DNA of 64,000 bases from Providencia vermicola (GTDB lineage: Bacteria > Pseudomonadota > Gammaproteobacteria > Enterobacterales > Enterobacteriaceae), in the NCBI RefSeq assembly GCF_020381325.1, contig NZ_JAGSPI010000003.1, positions 1 to 64,000 on the forward strand, read 5' to 3'. Each line of letters starts with the position of its first letter. Position 1 is the stretch's first letter. The translations under genes were made by a program, and so were the position numbers. The notes beneath the pieces were generated by a model. It had not been told where the DNA came from and made no database searches. It saw nothing but the letters and a program-made list of their open reading frames with translations. Positions 1 through 7,904 of the stretch are shown piece after piece.

Positions 1-58
1 AGACAGATGTGTATAAGAGACAGTTTTGTCGGCAGCGTCAGATGTGTATAAGAGACAG
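1..58. other. Sequencing adapter (Tn5 mosaic ends, Nextera)
   Basis: The 19-base Tn5 mosaic end AGATGTGTATAAGAGACAG occurs exactly at 5-23 and again at 40-58. The second copy is preceded at 28-39 by GTCGGCAGCGTC, the rest of the Nextera read-1 adapter. Two adapters in tandem, separated by TTTT, at the extreme end of the sequence are a library artefact rather than a transposon. Genuine genomic sequence probably starts at about 59. Confidence 0.97.
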
Positions 59-360
59 TTTTATATCATTATCATAATATACACCGAACTAATGGCTTTT
101 CACTTATTTCATAACTTAATTAATATAATTAATTTTTATTAGATTCCATTTTAACGCATAATCTAAAAGTTTATAAACTTACTTACGACTATTTTTCTCG
201 GTGAAAGCCCATAGGGATATACATGAAAAAAAACCAAAAAAAAATCAATTACCAATAAGAACAATCTTATATAATAAAGAATAAACCTTCATCATAAAAA
301 TATTCTTAATTATATTTCCAGTATTTTTTCAATGTTCATTTAAGAATAAAAGTGGTGGCC
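59..360. other. AT-rich leader upstream of the TpsB gene, no gene seen
   Basis: About 300 bases of very AT-rich DNA with A and T runs. I see no gene here. It presumably contains the promoter of the downstream outer-membrane transporter gene, but no -35/-10 pair stands out. Because the contig begins here, what lies further upstream is unknown. Confidence 0.5.
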
Positions 361-2040
361 ATGAATTTTCGTTTTATTTTTTTATCCAGTACCCTATTTG
401 CTTTCCCATTTTATGTATCAGGGGCTCCCTCTTCGGCCGTTGACCAACAAATCAACAATCAAATAAGCCAAGATAAATCTCGCCAGCAACAAACACAATT
501 AGAAGCTAAAGATGTTTTAGGGAAAAAACAAGAACGCGCTAACAATATTCTAATCTTTGATAAAGAAGAACAATGTTTTGATATGAAAAAAGTAATTTTG
601 GTGTCTGAACCTAAATTACCGTCAATGCGCCCTCTTGAAACTTATGCTAACCAAGTTGTAGGAGTCTGCATTGGGATTAAAGGGGTTGAAACATTAGCAA
701 AAGGTTTACAAGATAATATTATTAAATCAGGTTATGTCACTACTCGAGTCAATATCCCTGAGCAAAATATTAGCGAAGGCATTTTAACCCTAGAGATAAT
801 TCCTGGCAAAGTCGCGAATGTAAAATTATCTGAAGATAGCGATACCTATATTACGCTAGGTGCAATTATGCCCGCAAAAGAAGGCGATATTCTGAATATT
901 CGCGATATAGAACAAGGCTTAGAAAACTTAGAGCGCATTCCTGGTGCCAAAGCCAATATCGAATTATCCCCAGGGAAAGAATTCTCTACATCAGATATCA
1001 CTATTCAACGAGAAAAATCCCCCCATGTTAATGTCGGGGGGTATTACAATAACTCAGGCAGCCGCCAAACGGGTAAAGACCAAGTTGGTGTGACCATTTA
1101 TGGCAATAACCTAACCAGTTTGAATGACACTGTGTATATTTCAGCAGGTAAGAACCTAAAAAACCAAGAACGATACAGTACAAGTAATGCCGCTATTTAC
1201 TATGCTGTACCCTACAATTATTGGCTTTTTTCTATCTATGCTAGCAAAAGTGATTATAAACAAACGATTAAAGATATTGTCAGTTATAAATATTATGGCG
1301 ACAGCAAATATTACAATGCCACTGCCAGTAATGTTTTTTTACGGGGGCAAACATTCAAAGATACCGCGTCGATTCAGTTAATAAAACGTAAATCAGAGTA
1401 TAAGCTTGAAGATGTTAAACTATTGTCTCAGGAGCGGAATTTAACCACCCTTAAAGTGGGAGTCAATCACCGACAAAATATCGATAATTCAACACTGGAT
1501 GCCTCAATCAATTATCAGCGTAACGTTCCTTGGTTAGGTGCGGAACAGAGCTGGGACATGAAATATGGTGATGCAAGCCACATGGCCCGAGTTTTTACAC
1601 TCGATGTGTCTGGCATGATCCCTATCTCTTTTGATGATTTTGTCATGAGTTACAATCCTCAGCTTTTTGTTCAGTACAGCAAGGACAGACTAACGATTCA
1701 AGACCAATTTTCACTCGGTAATCGATGGACAGTACGTGGTTTTGACGAAGAATTTTCACTTATTGGTGATAAAGGTTTCTATTTAAGGAATGAGTTTAAC
1801 TTTTATATTCCAGGTTTTTCTTTCTATCCTTATTACGCGATTGACTACGGCCGTATATTTGGTGGTGTATATCCTCTTGGCCTTTATTCCGATGACCAAC
1901 TTTTAGGAACGGCAATTGGTATGCGTGGAAGTGTCAATATCTTCAGTTATGATTTATTTCTAGGCGCTCCTCTTTATAAACCCGATGAGTACGAAACTAA
2001 TAGCGTCAACGCAGGATTAAATGTTCAATGGTTTTGGTAA
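361..2040 (+). CDS. Two-partner secretion outer-membrane transporter (TpsB, ShlB/HpmB-like), orphan
   Basis: TpsB transporters are outer-membrane barrels with periplasmic POTRA domains that export, and for ShlB/HpmB activate, a large TpsA exoprotein. Visible here are an N-terminal signal peptide (about residues 1-22), a polar Gln-rich linker, two POTRA-like domains to about residue 210, and a Cys pair near residues 77 and 104 as in the ShlB type. The VRGF motif of the barrel L6 loop lies near residue 460, and the protein ends with an aromatic residue (QWFW). The length of 559 aa matches ShlB/HpmB. I prefer the ATG at 361, which begins the signal peptide, over the in-frame GTG at 352. No TpsA gene follows: the next gene is ompW on the other strand. 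The upstream side is cut by the contig end. The family is certain; the substrate is unknown. Confidence 0.88.
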   Translation: MNFRFIFLSSTLFAFPFYVSGAPSSAVDQQINNQISQDKSRQQQTQLEAKDVLGKKQERANNILIFDKEEQCFDMKKVILVSEPKLPSMRPLETYANQVVGVCIGIKGVETLAKGLQDNIIKSGYVTTRVNIPEQNISEGILTLEIIPGKVANVKLSEDSDTYITLGAIMPAKEGDILNIRDIEQGLENLERIPGAKANIELSPGKEFSTSDITIQREKSPHVNVGGYYNNSGSRQTGKDQVGVTIYGNNLTSLNDTVYISAGKNLKNQERYSTSNAAIYYAVPYNYWLFSIYASKSDYKQTIKDIVSYKYYGDSKYYNATASNVFLRGQTFKDTASIQLIKRKSEYKLEDVKLLSQERNLTTLKVGVNHRQNIDNSTLDASINYQRNVPWLGAEQSWDMKYGDASHMARVFTLDVSGMIPISFDDFVMSYNPQLFVQYSKDRLTIQDQFSLGNRWTVRGFDEEFSLIGDKGFYLRNEFNFYIPGFSFYPYYAIDYGRIFGGVYPLGLYSDDQLLGTAIGMRGSVNIFSYDLFLGAPLYKPDEYETNSVNAGLNVQWFW

Positions 2041-2063
2041 TGTGACAGCTTAGATCAACTGAC

Positions 2064-2100
2064 TAAAAGCTAAATACCACAATGATGTGTTTAGCTTTTA
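2064..2100 (+). terminator. Hairpin after the TpsB gene
   Basis: Perfect 11-bp inverted repeat (TAAAAGCTAAA at 2064-2074, its complement at 2090-2100) with a 15-base loop, 24 bases after the TpsB stop. There is no strong T tract beyond the stem, so termination is plausible rather than certain. The rest of 2101-2290 shows nothing recognisable. Confidence 0.5.
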
Positions 2101-2293
2101 TGTCCCTGTAAATATTTCCCCTCACCTAATGGCGCTATCCTTTATTTCGCTCTTTAATAATCAAGATAAGAAAATAGACAAATAAAGTGTTAACTCTATA
2201 TTTTTAACATTTAAAAACTGAGTAATTGTAAAGTATCATGCGCTTTATTGTTATAGATATGTTTAATTAATCTTGCTGTCTTTATATAATGAA

Positions 2294-2323
2294 AAATCCG
2301 AGAATATAAATATTCTCGGATTT
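2294..2323 (-). terminator. ompW terminator
   Basis: Perfect 13-bp inverted repeat (AAATCCGAGAATA at 2294-2306, complement at 2311-2323) with a TAAA loop. Read on the minus strand the stem runs into a T tract, so it is a good intrinsic terminator about 60 bases beyond the ompW stop. Confidence 0.8.
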
Positions 2324-2385
2324 CCTACTGCACTCTATTCCATCAGAATTCAGGTATTAACCTGTATTGCATCCTATCAAAACTA

Positions 2386-3036
2386 TTAGAAACGGTAACC
2401 GACACCAAACATAAATACAAATGGGTCTAAGCGTGTTTTAACTTTATAGTTTTCATCACCCGCTTTAAATTTAACATCAGATTCAATGTTCATCCACCAA
2501 ACAGAGGTATTCAGCATCCAGTTATCTGTCAGCATGTAGTCCATACCTGCTTGTGCTGCAAAACCCCAAGAGCTTGATAAATCAAGGTCTGATAGACCAG
2601 CTGTTTTACCTGTGTTATTAAATTTTTCGTCAAAGAAGAAGGTATAGTTCAAACCAGCCCCTAAATAAGGGCGCAGTTTATCCTGTTTATCACCAAAATA
2701 ATATTGTGCCATTAAAGTTGGTGGTAAATGTTTAACTGTAGCAATATTACCTGTTGGACCAGTACCTACTTTATGTTCAAACGGCGTTGCTGCTAATAAT
2801 TCCACACCAATATTATCAGTGATCATATACCCAAAGGTTAAACCTAATTGAGTATTATTATTTGCACCGAAAGTTCCTAAATTACCGAGTCCGTTAATTT
2901 TAACATCGTCGCCACCTACATTAGGTCTTACAGTTGCAGTACCGGCGCGAAATAGAAAATCGCCAGCTTCATGAGCAATAGAAGCAGCTGGAGCTAAAGT
3001 TGCAGCCGCTAATACAAGCGCAGTGAGTTTTTTCAT
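2386..3036 (-). CDS. ompW: Outer-membrane protein OmpW
   Basis: OmpW is a small eight-stranded outer-membrane beta-barrel with a hydrophobic channel. It is linked to uptake or efflux of small hydrophobic compounds and to envelope stress in Enterobacterales. The 216-aa product (E. coli 212) has a signal peptide (MKKLTALVLAAATLAPAAS), the typical mature start HEAGDFLFRAG, and the C-terminal aromatic VGYRF used for barrel insertion. The ATG at 3036 is chosen because GGGA lies 7-8 bases upstream; the in-frame ATG at 3048 would place the signal peptide four residues in. It is divergent from yciC, as in E. coli, with a terminator downstream. Confidence 0.93.
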   Translation of the reverse strand: MKKLTALVLAAATLAPAASIAHEAGDFLFRAGTATVRPNVGGDDVKINGLGNLGTFGANNNTQLGLTFGYMITDNIGVELLAATPFEHKVGTGPTGNIATVKHLPPTLMAQYYFGDKQDKLRPYLGAGLNYTFFFDEKFNNTGKTAGLSDLDLSSSWGFAAQAGMDYMLTDNWMLNTSVWWMNIESDVKFKAGDENYKVKTRLDPFVFMFGVGYRF

Positions 3037-3452
3037 TATCAATCCCATTCCTGTGTTTTTATTTTAGTAAAATATACCGCATTATATAAATTGATGTTCA
3101 AATCAAGATCACATCTTTTACCAATTTATAGGTAATCCAATAAATATAGTTTTATTATTCCATCTATTATTTTTTTAATTTTGATTTAAATCAATTTTTG
3201 GAAAATAACGAATAAAATAAAAACTTGATCATTAAATTTATATATTTATCCTATACATTAAACATATATTCAAAATGCAATTTAAGTAATTCTAATTAAT
3301 TTTCTCAATTAATTTAGTTAAATATTGAGAATGATTCCCTTTACATACTCACGTTAACTTCCCGAAATTTCTATCTTTCTCTACCTCTATGTCTGATACT
3401 CAGTTACAATTGCCTTAAAATTTTGATCCCGTTTGTAGATAGGAGCAGTTAA
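3037..3452. other. ompW-yciC divergent intergenic region
   Basis: A roughly 400-base AT-rich divergent promoter region. On the minus strand a TATAAT (plus-strand 3081-3086) lies 17 bases from TCTTGA, a plausible ompW promoter. A perfect FNR half-site pair is listed separately. At 3091-3106 lies TTGATGTTCAAATCAA, the same half-sites with a 6-base spacer, which is not a standard FNR site. No gene is seen. Confidence 0.5.
3181..3194. promoter_or_regulatory. FNR-type operator between ompW and yciC
   Basis: TTGATTTAAATCAA matches the FNR consensus TTGAT-N4-ATCAA at all ten conserved positions. FNR is the oxygen-responsive Fe-S regulator of the CRP family, and ompW of E. coli is known to respond to FNR. 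The site is about 145 bases upstream of the ompW start and about 260 upstream of yciC, so ompW is the likelier target. Confidence 0.65.
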
Positions 3453-4208
3453 ATGTCCATTTCGGCCAACTCACTCATCAGTGACAGCGTTAATTTTTTC
3501 AAAAATCAACTGAGTGGCCTTTTCACCATTGTTGTATTGGCAACGGCGGTGAGCCTAGTGATTTACGCAATGATGATCCCGAATGAACAAATGATTGGTG
3601 TGCTTGCTCAAGCACAAAACCAAATGATTGAGTCAGGGAATGCAGGTTTACAAGATTGGATATTAGGCCTTTCAGAGCAAGACAAAAGCAGCATCCTACG
3701 TGTTTCCTTTGGGCTAATTCTTTCTGTAACGCTAGGTAGCCTAGTGCTTATCTGTGGCACTTTATCTTATATTGCAGGGATGTCCCGTGGGGAACCCATG
3801 AATGCAACACAAGCGCTGAGTGCTTCATTAGGCAAAGCCCCTTCTATGTTTTTGTTACTCGTTGTTTGCTCACTTCTCATTCAACTTGGCATCACCATTA
3901 TGGTGCTCCCAGGGATTGTTCTCGCGATTGGTTTTTCTTTAGCTCCAGCAATCTTAATTAATGAGCGTACAAACCCATTTAGCGCAATGGGTAAAAGCTG
4001 GAAAATGGCGTATGCAAACTGGCGTGTTGCCCTGCCAATGGTTTTAATTTGGATGGCTGCACAAATGTTGGTGAGTGTGTTATTAAGCAGCTTACAGATG
4101 AACCACATTGTCCTTAACGGTATATCATTCCTTCTGAATAATATCGTTGCTGCTTTCGCCTTAATTTATTTCTACCGTTTATATATGCTAGTCAATAAAA
4201 CAGCTTAA
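3453..4208 (+). CDS. yciC: YciC family inner-membrane protein (UPF0259)
   Basis: Polytopic inner-membrane protein of unknown biochemical function. The 251-aa product (E. coli 247) begins MSISANSLISDSVNFFKNQ and shows about six hydrophobic segments separated by a soluble loop around residues 50-85. AGGAGC lies about 8 bases before the ATG. In E. coli, yciC is followed directly by yciB; here a SulP transporter gene on the opposite strand separates them. A strong terminator follows the stop. The family assignment is firm; the function is not known. Confidence 0.9.
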   Translation: MSISANSLISDSVNFFKNQLSGLFTIVVLATAVSLVIYAMMIPNEQMIGVLAQAQNQMIESGNAGLQDWILGLSEQDKSSILRVSFGLILSVTLGSLVLICGTLSYIAGMSRGEPMNATQALSASLGKAPSMFLLLVVCSLLIQLGITIMVLPGIVLAIGFSLAPAILINERTNPFSAMGKSWKMAYANWRVALPMVLIWMAAQMLVSVLLSSLQMNHIVLNGISFLLNNIVAAFALIYFYRLYMLVNKTA

Positions 4209-4220
4209 TGTCGATTTTAG

Positions 4221-4249
4221 AAAGGGAGCCAAATGGCTCCCCCTTTTAT
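4221..4249 (+). terminator. Terminator after yciC
   Basis: Stem GGGAGCC (4224-4230) with GGCTCCC (4235-4241) around an AAAT loop, flanked by AAA and CCTTTT, 13 bases after the yciC stop. The A-rich left arm and T-rich right arm could let it also serve the convergent SulP gene. Confidence 0.8.
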
Positions 4250-4276
4250 TCTCAGGCCTATTAATCAAGAAACATC

Positions 4277-6076
4277 TCAATTATTATCCGTTTTTAGTGT
4301 AAATGACTCTGTAGCATCTTCACTATCACACTTTTTTTCTAAATTGCGTTTCTCTTCCTCTATTTTTCTGTCTTCAACACATTTAATTTGAATTTGTTGC
4401 TTACTTTGAATTAAACGAATGGCAAAATAGATATCGGGCACAACTAATAAATCATCATCAGAGCGTGTAATTTTATTTTGTTCTAGCCAACGTTTAATTG
4501 ATGTACGGCGCCCTGCCAACACTAACGTGACACCTTTCGCTTTCAAAGATGTGACAATATCATTAAGAGTTGAAAATACACTCACATCATTATGGGTAAA
4601 ACTTACCGCGGCGTCGACGATCACCCATGCAGGTCTCTTTAATTGGTTATCTAAATGCTTATTCAACCGCTCTTTAAAGTAATTCACGTTGAAGTAAGTC
4701 AACGGAGAGTTAAAACGATAAATTAATACACCTTCAATAGGTTGAATATCATTATCTGATGTCATTGAATGCAACATGCCTTGCTCATCCACACCAAGTT
4801 GCTGATCAGTTGGCCTGAATACTACTCGGATAAACTGCAATAAGCCCAATAATACGGCTAACCCCACACCACTGATTAGCCCAACTAGCAGCACAGCAAC
4901 TAACGTAAAGACACATAAGAAGAAAGCTTCTCTATTACGCTTACGCATGGATAAAATACTACGAAAACTAATTAACGAGAACGTCGAAACGACCAATACC
5001 ATTCCCAAGGCTGGCATCGGAATATATTCCAATAAGTCCATAGAGAATAACAATACGGCTAAAATCGTTAATGCCGCAACAATAGAAACGAGCTGCGTTT
5101 TTCCCCCCATCATATCGTTAACTGCAGTACGGCTGCTTGCCGCACTCACCGCAAAACCTTGGGAAAGCGCAGAGGCAATGTTGGCTATCCCTAATGCACG
5201 TAGTTCCTGATCCGCATCAATAGCATAGCCATTTTTACTGGCGAAACTACGCGCAGTCATCATAAAACTGACAAAGCTGATCACTGCCAAGTTCATTGAA
5301 GGAATAACTAAGTCGCGTAGCAGTCCCGGTGGGAATTCTGGCATTGGGATAGAAGGCAACCCTTCGCCTAAATCCCCGACAATACTAATACCATACTGTT
5401 CAAGATTAAACACAATACTAGCGACCGTTGCGAGTACCATTGCAATCAATAATGATGGCCACTTACTACGCACACGTTTAATAATTAATGTGATTGCTAA
5501 TGTTGCTACCGCAACCAATAAAGTTGGTATATGCGTTTGTGTTATTGATTGGGGAAACGCAATAAGGCGCTCGATAAATCCTGCAGGTAATGTGGTAATA
5601 CCAAAAATTTTACCCATTTGGCTAACAACGATGGTTAACGCCACCCCATTTAACAAGCCTTGCAATATCGGGCGGGATAGAAAATCAGCAAAAGTTCCTA
5701 AACGGAATCTTGCGGCAATCAAACACCAAATACCCGTCATAAGGCTCATTACGATAATTAACTGCCAGCGAACATTTTCATCCCCCATTGCAAGTGGCGC
5801 AACAGCAGCAGCAATCACCGCACAAGTCGCGGCATCAGGGCCAATAATCAGTTGCTTTGATGTCCCAAACAGCGCATAAAAAAACATAGGAAGGATACAG
5901 GCATACAATCCAACAATAGCGTTCACCCCCATTAATTCGGCATAAGCAATCGCAACAGGTAATGCCACCGCCGCAACGGACAATCCTGCTTTCACATCAG
6001 AACCTAAGTTTGAAAGCTGGTAGTTAAACAGCGTTTCTAAACCTGGCATCCAGACAAATAGCTTAGCCTTTATCAT
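4277..6076 (-). CDS. SulP/SLC26 family anion transporter with STAS domain
   Basis: SulP proteins are inner-membrane anion or dicarboxylate transporters; characterised bacterial members carry sulfate, bicarbonate or C4-dicarboxylates (E. coli DauA). The 599-aa protein has the membrane core at about residues 1-410. This includes the N-terminal SLC26 signature region (GLSVAAVALPVAIAYAEL) and the conserved GPDAATCAV segment. A STAS domain follows at about 440-560 and a charged, Lys/Glu-rich tail ends the protein. The STAS segment lacks an obvious regulatory Ser/Thr in the usual place (it reads VDAAVSFTHNDVS). There is no close Shine-Dalgarno before the first ATG; AGGTG is about 12 bases away. It sits inside what is the yciB-yciC pair in E. 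coli. The substrate cannot be told from sequence. Confidence 0.88.
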   Translation of the reverse strand: MIKAKLFVWMPGLETLFNYQLSNLGSDVKAGLSVAAVALPVAIAYAELMGVNAIVGLYACILPMFFYALFGTSKQLIIGPDAATCAVIAAAVAPLAMGDENVRWQLIIVMSLMTGIWCLIAARFRLGTFADFLSRPILQGLLNGVALTIVVSQMGKIFGITTLPAGFIERLIAFPQSITQTHIPTLLVAVATLAITLIIKRVRSKWPSLLIAMVLATVASIVFNLEQYGISIVGDLGEGLPSIPMPEFPPGLLRDLVIPSMNLAVISFVSFMMTARSFASKNGYAIDADQELRALGIANIASALSQGFAVSAASSRTAVNDMMGGKTQLVSIVAALTILAVLLFSMDLLEYIPMPALGMVLVVSTFSLISFRSILSMRKRNREAFFLCVFTLVAVLLVGLISGVGLAVLLGLLQFIRVVFRPTDQQLGVDEQGMLHSMTSDNDIQPIEGVLIYRFNSPLTYFNVNYFKERLNKHLDNQLKRPAWVIVDAAVSFTHNDVSVFSTLNDIVTSLKAKGVTLVLAGRRTSIKRWLEQNKITRSDDDLLVVPDIYFAIRLIQSKQQIQIKCVEDRKIEEEKRNLEKKCDSEDATESFTLKTDNN

Positions 6077-6301
6077 TGAGGAAAAACACCTATAAATTAG
6101 TAAGTTAAATTATCTAAAACCTTATTTATAGCCGAACTGATAAAGTTTATCTAGAAGTAAGTCAAATAATAGTAAAATTGTGCAAATATGATTGGTAACA
6201 AGGCATGTTTATTGGTAAAAAGGTGCAAACTTTTAACAATTAATGCCAATATCGGTTAAACTACTCTATTATCTTGACGTTGAGGCGCTGTATTCACTGT
6301 T

Positions 6302-6859
6302 ATGAAACAACTTATTGATTTTATCCCTCTGATTATCTTTTTCATCGTGTATAAGCGATACGACATTTTTTACGCAAGTGGTGCCTTAATGGTCACTACG
6401 CCACTGGCATTGTTAGCCACTTATCTTATTTATAAGAAAGTTGAAAAAGTCGCCAAGATCACCTGTGCTATTGTGATGGGTTTTGCGGCATTAACACTGA
6501 TTTTCCACAGTGATGCATTCATTAAATGGAAAGTCACCATCATTTATGGTGCATTCGCTATCGCGTTATTATTCAGCCAGTGGTTTACTGAAAAACCATT
6601 AATTCAACGCATGCTAGGAAGTAACCAAGAAATAAAGTTAGCGGATAGTTACTGGAATAAGCTTAATAGTGCATGGGCTATCTTCTTTGTTTTTTGTGCA
6701 GTTTTAAATATTTATGTCGCATTTTGGATGGCGCAAGATATTTGGGTCAATTTCAAAGTATTCGGTCTGACGGCAGGGACACTCATTTTTACTGTGTTAA
6801 GCGTAGTATATATTTTTAAAAATATGACCAAAGATGCGGTTGAAAAACACGAAGAGTAA
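6302..6859 (+). CDS. yciB: YciB, septation / envelope integrity membrane protein
   Basis: Inner-membrane protein of the YciB (IspA/'intracellular septation protein A') family, linked to cell-envelope synthesis and division, with about five membrane segments. The 185-aa product (E. coli 179) contains the family sequence KPLIQRMLG near residue 99 and WVNFKVFGLT near 149. The ATG at 6302 gives the conserved start MKQLIDFIPLIIFF, although only a weak, distant GAGG precedes it. It is separated from yciC by the SulP gene and followed by a hairpin shared with the convergent Pmp3-like gene. Confidence 0.93.
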   Translation: MKQLIDFIPLIIFFIVYKRYDIFYASGALMVTTPLALLATYLIYKKVEKVAKITCAIVMGFAALTLIFHSDAFIKWKVTIIYGAFAIALLFSQWFTEKPLIQRMLGSNQEIKLADSYWNKLNSAWAIFFVFCAVLNIYVAFWMAQDIWVNFKVFGLTAGTLIFTVLSVVYIFKNMTKDAVEKHEE

Positions 6860-6880
6860 TTATTTTTCTGAATAATAAAA

Positions 6881-6912
6881 AACCTGCTTAATCTAATTAG
6901 CAGGTTTTTTTG
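6881..6912. terminator. Bidirectional terminator yciB / Pmp3-like gene
   Basis: AACCTGCT (6881-6888) pairs with AGCAGGTT (6899-6906), preceded by an A run and followed by TTTTTTG. It lies between two convergent stops and can serve both. Confidence 0.8.
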
Positions 6913-6920
6913 TTTTTAAA

Positions 6921-7118
6921 CTAATGTCGGTTTTGTCCAAATGCCTTTTCAATCTTCTTATCCGTACTGTATTGTGATAATGCATATACAGACCAGATAG
7001 CAGCGGGTAACCAACCAATCAACGTCAGTTGTAAAATTAGACAAATTATTCCTGCAAATGGACGCCCTATCGTAAAAAATTGCAGCCACGGTAATAATAT
7101 CGCCAAAATGAGTCTCAT
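6921..7118 (-). CDS. Small YqaE/Pmp3-like membrane protein
   Basis: A 65-aa protein with two hydrophobic segments (about residues 2-20 and 22-46) and a short charged tail (STDKKIEKAF). The start MRLILAILLPWLQFF and the GWLPAAIWSVYAL segment resemble the Pmp3/YqaE (UPF0057) family of small stress-related membrane proteins. GGGAG lies 7 bases before the ATG, supporting the start. The family call is moderate because such short hydrophobic proteins resemble one another. No counterpart is known at this place in E. coli. Confidence 0.7.
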   Translation of the reverse strand: MRLILAILLPWLQFFTIGRPFAGIICLILQLTLIGWLPAAIWSVYALSQYSTDKKIEKAFGQNRH

Positions 7119-7408
7119 ATTTTCTCCCTAAATACTTATCAATGGTTTATGGTTTAAGTATAGGCAATCTAATCAATTGACTAAATACAAAAAACACTTC
7201 TAGCGTTTTCTTTGCATAACTCTAACTTTCAGCCGAATTTAAACACAGTACGCCGATGTTCTGCTCTATTTATTAGATTTTATTGGCTAAGCACGTTTTA
7301 TTGGCGATACTTGAGTAATAAGTCTGTAGTTAGAGTTTACTTGAGTATCAGTAATTTGCTATAAATGCTAACTAGTCGTTTTTATTCCCTTTTTAATAAG
7401 AGTTAAAT

Positions 7409-7837
7409 ATGCAATTACCAAACGGTGAATTGGTTTTACGAACCCTCGCTATGCCTGCGGACACAAACGCCAATGGTGATATTTTTGGTGGCTGGTTAAT
7501 GTCACAAATGGACATTGGCGGTGCTATTCTTGCAAAAGAAATCGCACTCGGCCGTGTTGTTACCGTCGCAGTGAATGGCATAAAATTTCAAAAACCTGTC
7601 GCAGTCGGTGATGTGGTCTGTTGCTACGCACGTTGCTTAAAAACAGGTAAAAGCTCAATTACCATTAATATTGAAGTGTGGGTGAAAAAGGTTGCAACGG
7701 AGCCTGTCGGCCAACGTTACCGTGCCACCGATGCGGTATTTACCTATGTAGCCGTGAATGATGATAATACGCCACGAGAGTTACCAACAGAAAAACAGCA
7801 TTTCCAATTAGCCAGCTCTGAGCAAGTCACCGAATAA
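7409..7837 (+). CDS. yciA: Acyl-CoA thioesterase YciA
   Basis: Hot-dog-fold thioesterase that hydrolyses a broad range of acyl-CoAs in the cytoplasm. The 142-aa product (E. coli 132) has the signature DTNANGDIFGGWLMSQMD (about residues 17-34), holding the catalytic Asn/Asp region and the long helix of the hot-dog fold. AAGAG precedes the ATG. It has its own promoter region because the Pmp3-like gene upstream is on the other strand. It is convergent with tonB and shares a terminator with it. Confidence 0.93.
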   Translation: MQLPNGELVLRTLAMPADTNANGDIFGGWLMSQMDIGGAILAKEIALGRVVTVAVNGIKFQKPVAVGDVVCCYARCLKTGKSSITINIEVWVKKVATEPVGQRYRATDAVFTYVAVNDDNTPRELPTEKQHFQLASSEQVTE

Positions 7838-7860
7838 TCGTTTAATTCACGCTTAAATCA

Positions 7861-7886
7861 AAAAAGCACCGTTCTGGTGCTTTTTT
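7861..7886. terminator. Bidirectional terminator yciA / tonB
   Basis: AAAAAGCACC (7861-7870) pairs with GGTGCTTTTT (7876-7885) around GTTCT, with A and T tracts on both sides, between the convergent yciA and tonB stops. Confidence 0.88.
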
Positions 7887-7904
7887 AATAGCTTAATCAG
7901 TAAA

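Noticed and set aside
1-58. Possible Tn5 transposon end
   Set aside because: The mosaic ends come with the Nextera read-1 adapter and in tandem at the very end of the sequence, so they are library adapters.
352-360. GTG at 352 as start of the TpsB gene
   Set aside because: It adds only MVA before the ATG at 361, which starts a typical signal peptide; there is no better ribosome site for the GTG.
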